A stretch of 33,295 bases of DNA from Acidobacteriaceae bacterium (GTDB lineage: Bacteria; Acidobacteriota; Terriglobia; Terriglobales; Acidobacteriaceae): contig JASHRH010000266.1 in assembly GCA_030037475.1 (NCBI GenBank), forward strand, positions 1-33,295. The letters run 5' to 3'. Position numbers and translations under genes: made by a program. A model generated the notes under the pieces. That model did no database searches. It was given only the letters and a program-made list of their open reading frames with translations, and was not told the origin of the DNA. Below are positions 32,836 to 33,295 of the stretch, piece by piece; the first letter of the stretch is position 1; each line of letters starts with the position of its first letter.

Positions 32836-33295
32836 ATGAATGGCAAATACAGACGCGCAGCGAAATGCGTGCGGTTCCTCGGGACGCTGGCGGCTTGCGG
32901 AGCTCTTGCCGCGTGCGGAATCGGCAATAATCCGCAGAGAATGGCAGCGCGTGCGCAAAAGAATCTCGCTGCGCGGAATTTTCGTGCGGCGGCGGTCGAT
33001 CTGGAGAACCTGGTGGCGAGGCAGCCGAACAACGCGCGACTCCGCCTGGAGCTCGCTCAAGCTCAGCTTCACACAAATGCGCGCGAAGCGTCGGTGATCG
33101 ATTTCCGGACGGCTCAGCAGCTGGGCGCGCCGTGGACAGCCGTGTTGCCCGGCCTGGCCGAGGCTCTCCTCGATGAGGGCAAACCCCAGGCAGCTCTCGA
33201 CGAGCTCAACAAGCATCAAGCGGGCGGCACGGATGCCGAGCTGATTTCGCTGCGAGGCCGTGCCCTCGTCGCCCTCAGACAATTCAGCGATGCGC
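32836..33295 (+). CDS. prsT: PEP-CTERM system TPR-repeat lipoprotein PrsT, 3' end cut by window
   Basis: The frame starts at ATG 32836 and stays open to the window end, so 153 codons of a long protein are visible. The signal has a lipobox LAAC near residues 24-27, giving an outer-membrane or periplasmic lipoprotein. TPR helix pairs begin at once: AQKNLAARNFRAAAVDLENLV, then ARQPNNARLRLELAQAQL, then PGLAEALLDEGKPQAALDEL and RGRALVALRQFSDA. PrsT proteins of exosortase loci are about 900 residues with many TPRs and probably form a scaffold for polysaccharide export or protein sorting. The position right after the exosortase gene is the usual one. Confidence 0.9.
   Translation, partial: MNGKYRRAAKCVRFLGTLAACGALAACGIGNNPQRMAARAQKNLAARNFRAAAVDLENLVARQPNNARLRLELAQAQLHTNAREASVIDFRTAQQLGAPWTAVLPGLAEALLDEGKPQAALDELNKHQAGGTDAELISLRGRALVALRQFSDA

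Noticed and set aside
1-33295. CRISPR arrays, tRNA or rRNA genes, transposases
   Set aside because: No regularly spaced repeats, no cloverleaf-like sequence and no transposase motif were seen while reading the window.

Overview
The window is a GC-rich, densely coded stretch from a Pseudomonadota (proteobacterial) genome. Gene families and codon use would fit a beta- or gammaproteobacterium, but the sequence alone does not let me name a genus. Almost every gene belongs to the exosortase A (XrtA/EpsH, PEP-CTERM) exopolysaccharide locus: assembly and export of an extracellular polysaccharide, paired with the membrane transpeptidase that sorts PEP-CTERM surface proteins. Family names given here are recognised from sequence pattern, not from a database search.

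Layout. (1) 1-6240, mostly plus strand: the 3' part of an exosortase-associated acyl-CoA ligase, a glycosyltransferase on the opposite strand, a PLP decarboxylase, a small secreted TPR protein and an O-antigen-ligase-like membrane protein. (2) 6265-10278: two divergent Tat-exported proteins. One is lyase-like and one is a kelch propeller, and they share a short cysteine module just after their signal peptides. This is the least familiar part of the window. (3) 14445-10309, minus strand: acyl carrier protein, two alpha/beta hydrolases, a glycosyltransferase and a GNAT acetyltransferase. (4) 14629-17451, plus strand: an asparagine-synthase homologue without the glutaminase nucleophile, and a polysaccharide deacetylase. 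(5) 30207-17448, minus strand: a ten-gene run. It holds the export lipoprotein, chain-length regulator, tyrosine autokinase, outer-membrane barrel, FemAB-like transferase, two glycosyltransferases, an intact amidotransferase, a third glycosyltransferase and a PaaK-like ligase. (6) 31195-33295, plus strand: an exosortase fused to an EpsI domain, then the start of the TPR lipoprotein PrsT, cut by the window end.

How the genes work together (inference from families). Glycosyltransferases build a lipid-linked repeat in the cytoplasm. The amidotransferases, deacetylase, FemAB, GNAT and acyl-handling enzymes decorate it or prepare substituents. The O-ligase-like protein and the chain-length/kinase pair control polymerisation or transfer, and the export lipoprotein with the barrel carries the product through the outer membrane. 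XrtA cleaves and probably attaches PEP-CTERM proteins. No PEP-CTERM substrate is encoded in the window. Sigma-54-like promoter sequences before the export operon and before prsT would fit the PrsK/PrsR regulation known for these systems.

The long gene-free stretches are 2433-2720, 3960-4182, 8455-9060 and 30208-31194. I saw no rRNA, tRNA, CRISPR array or insertion sequence.
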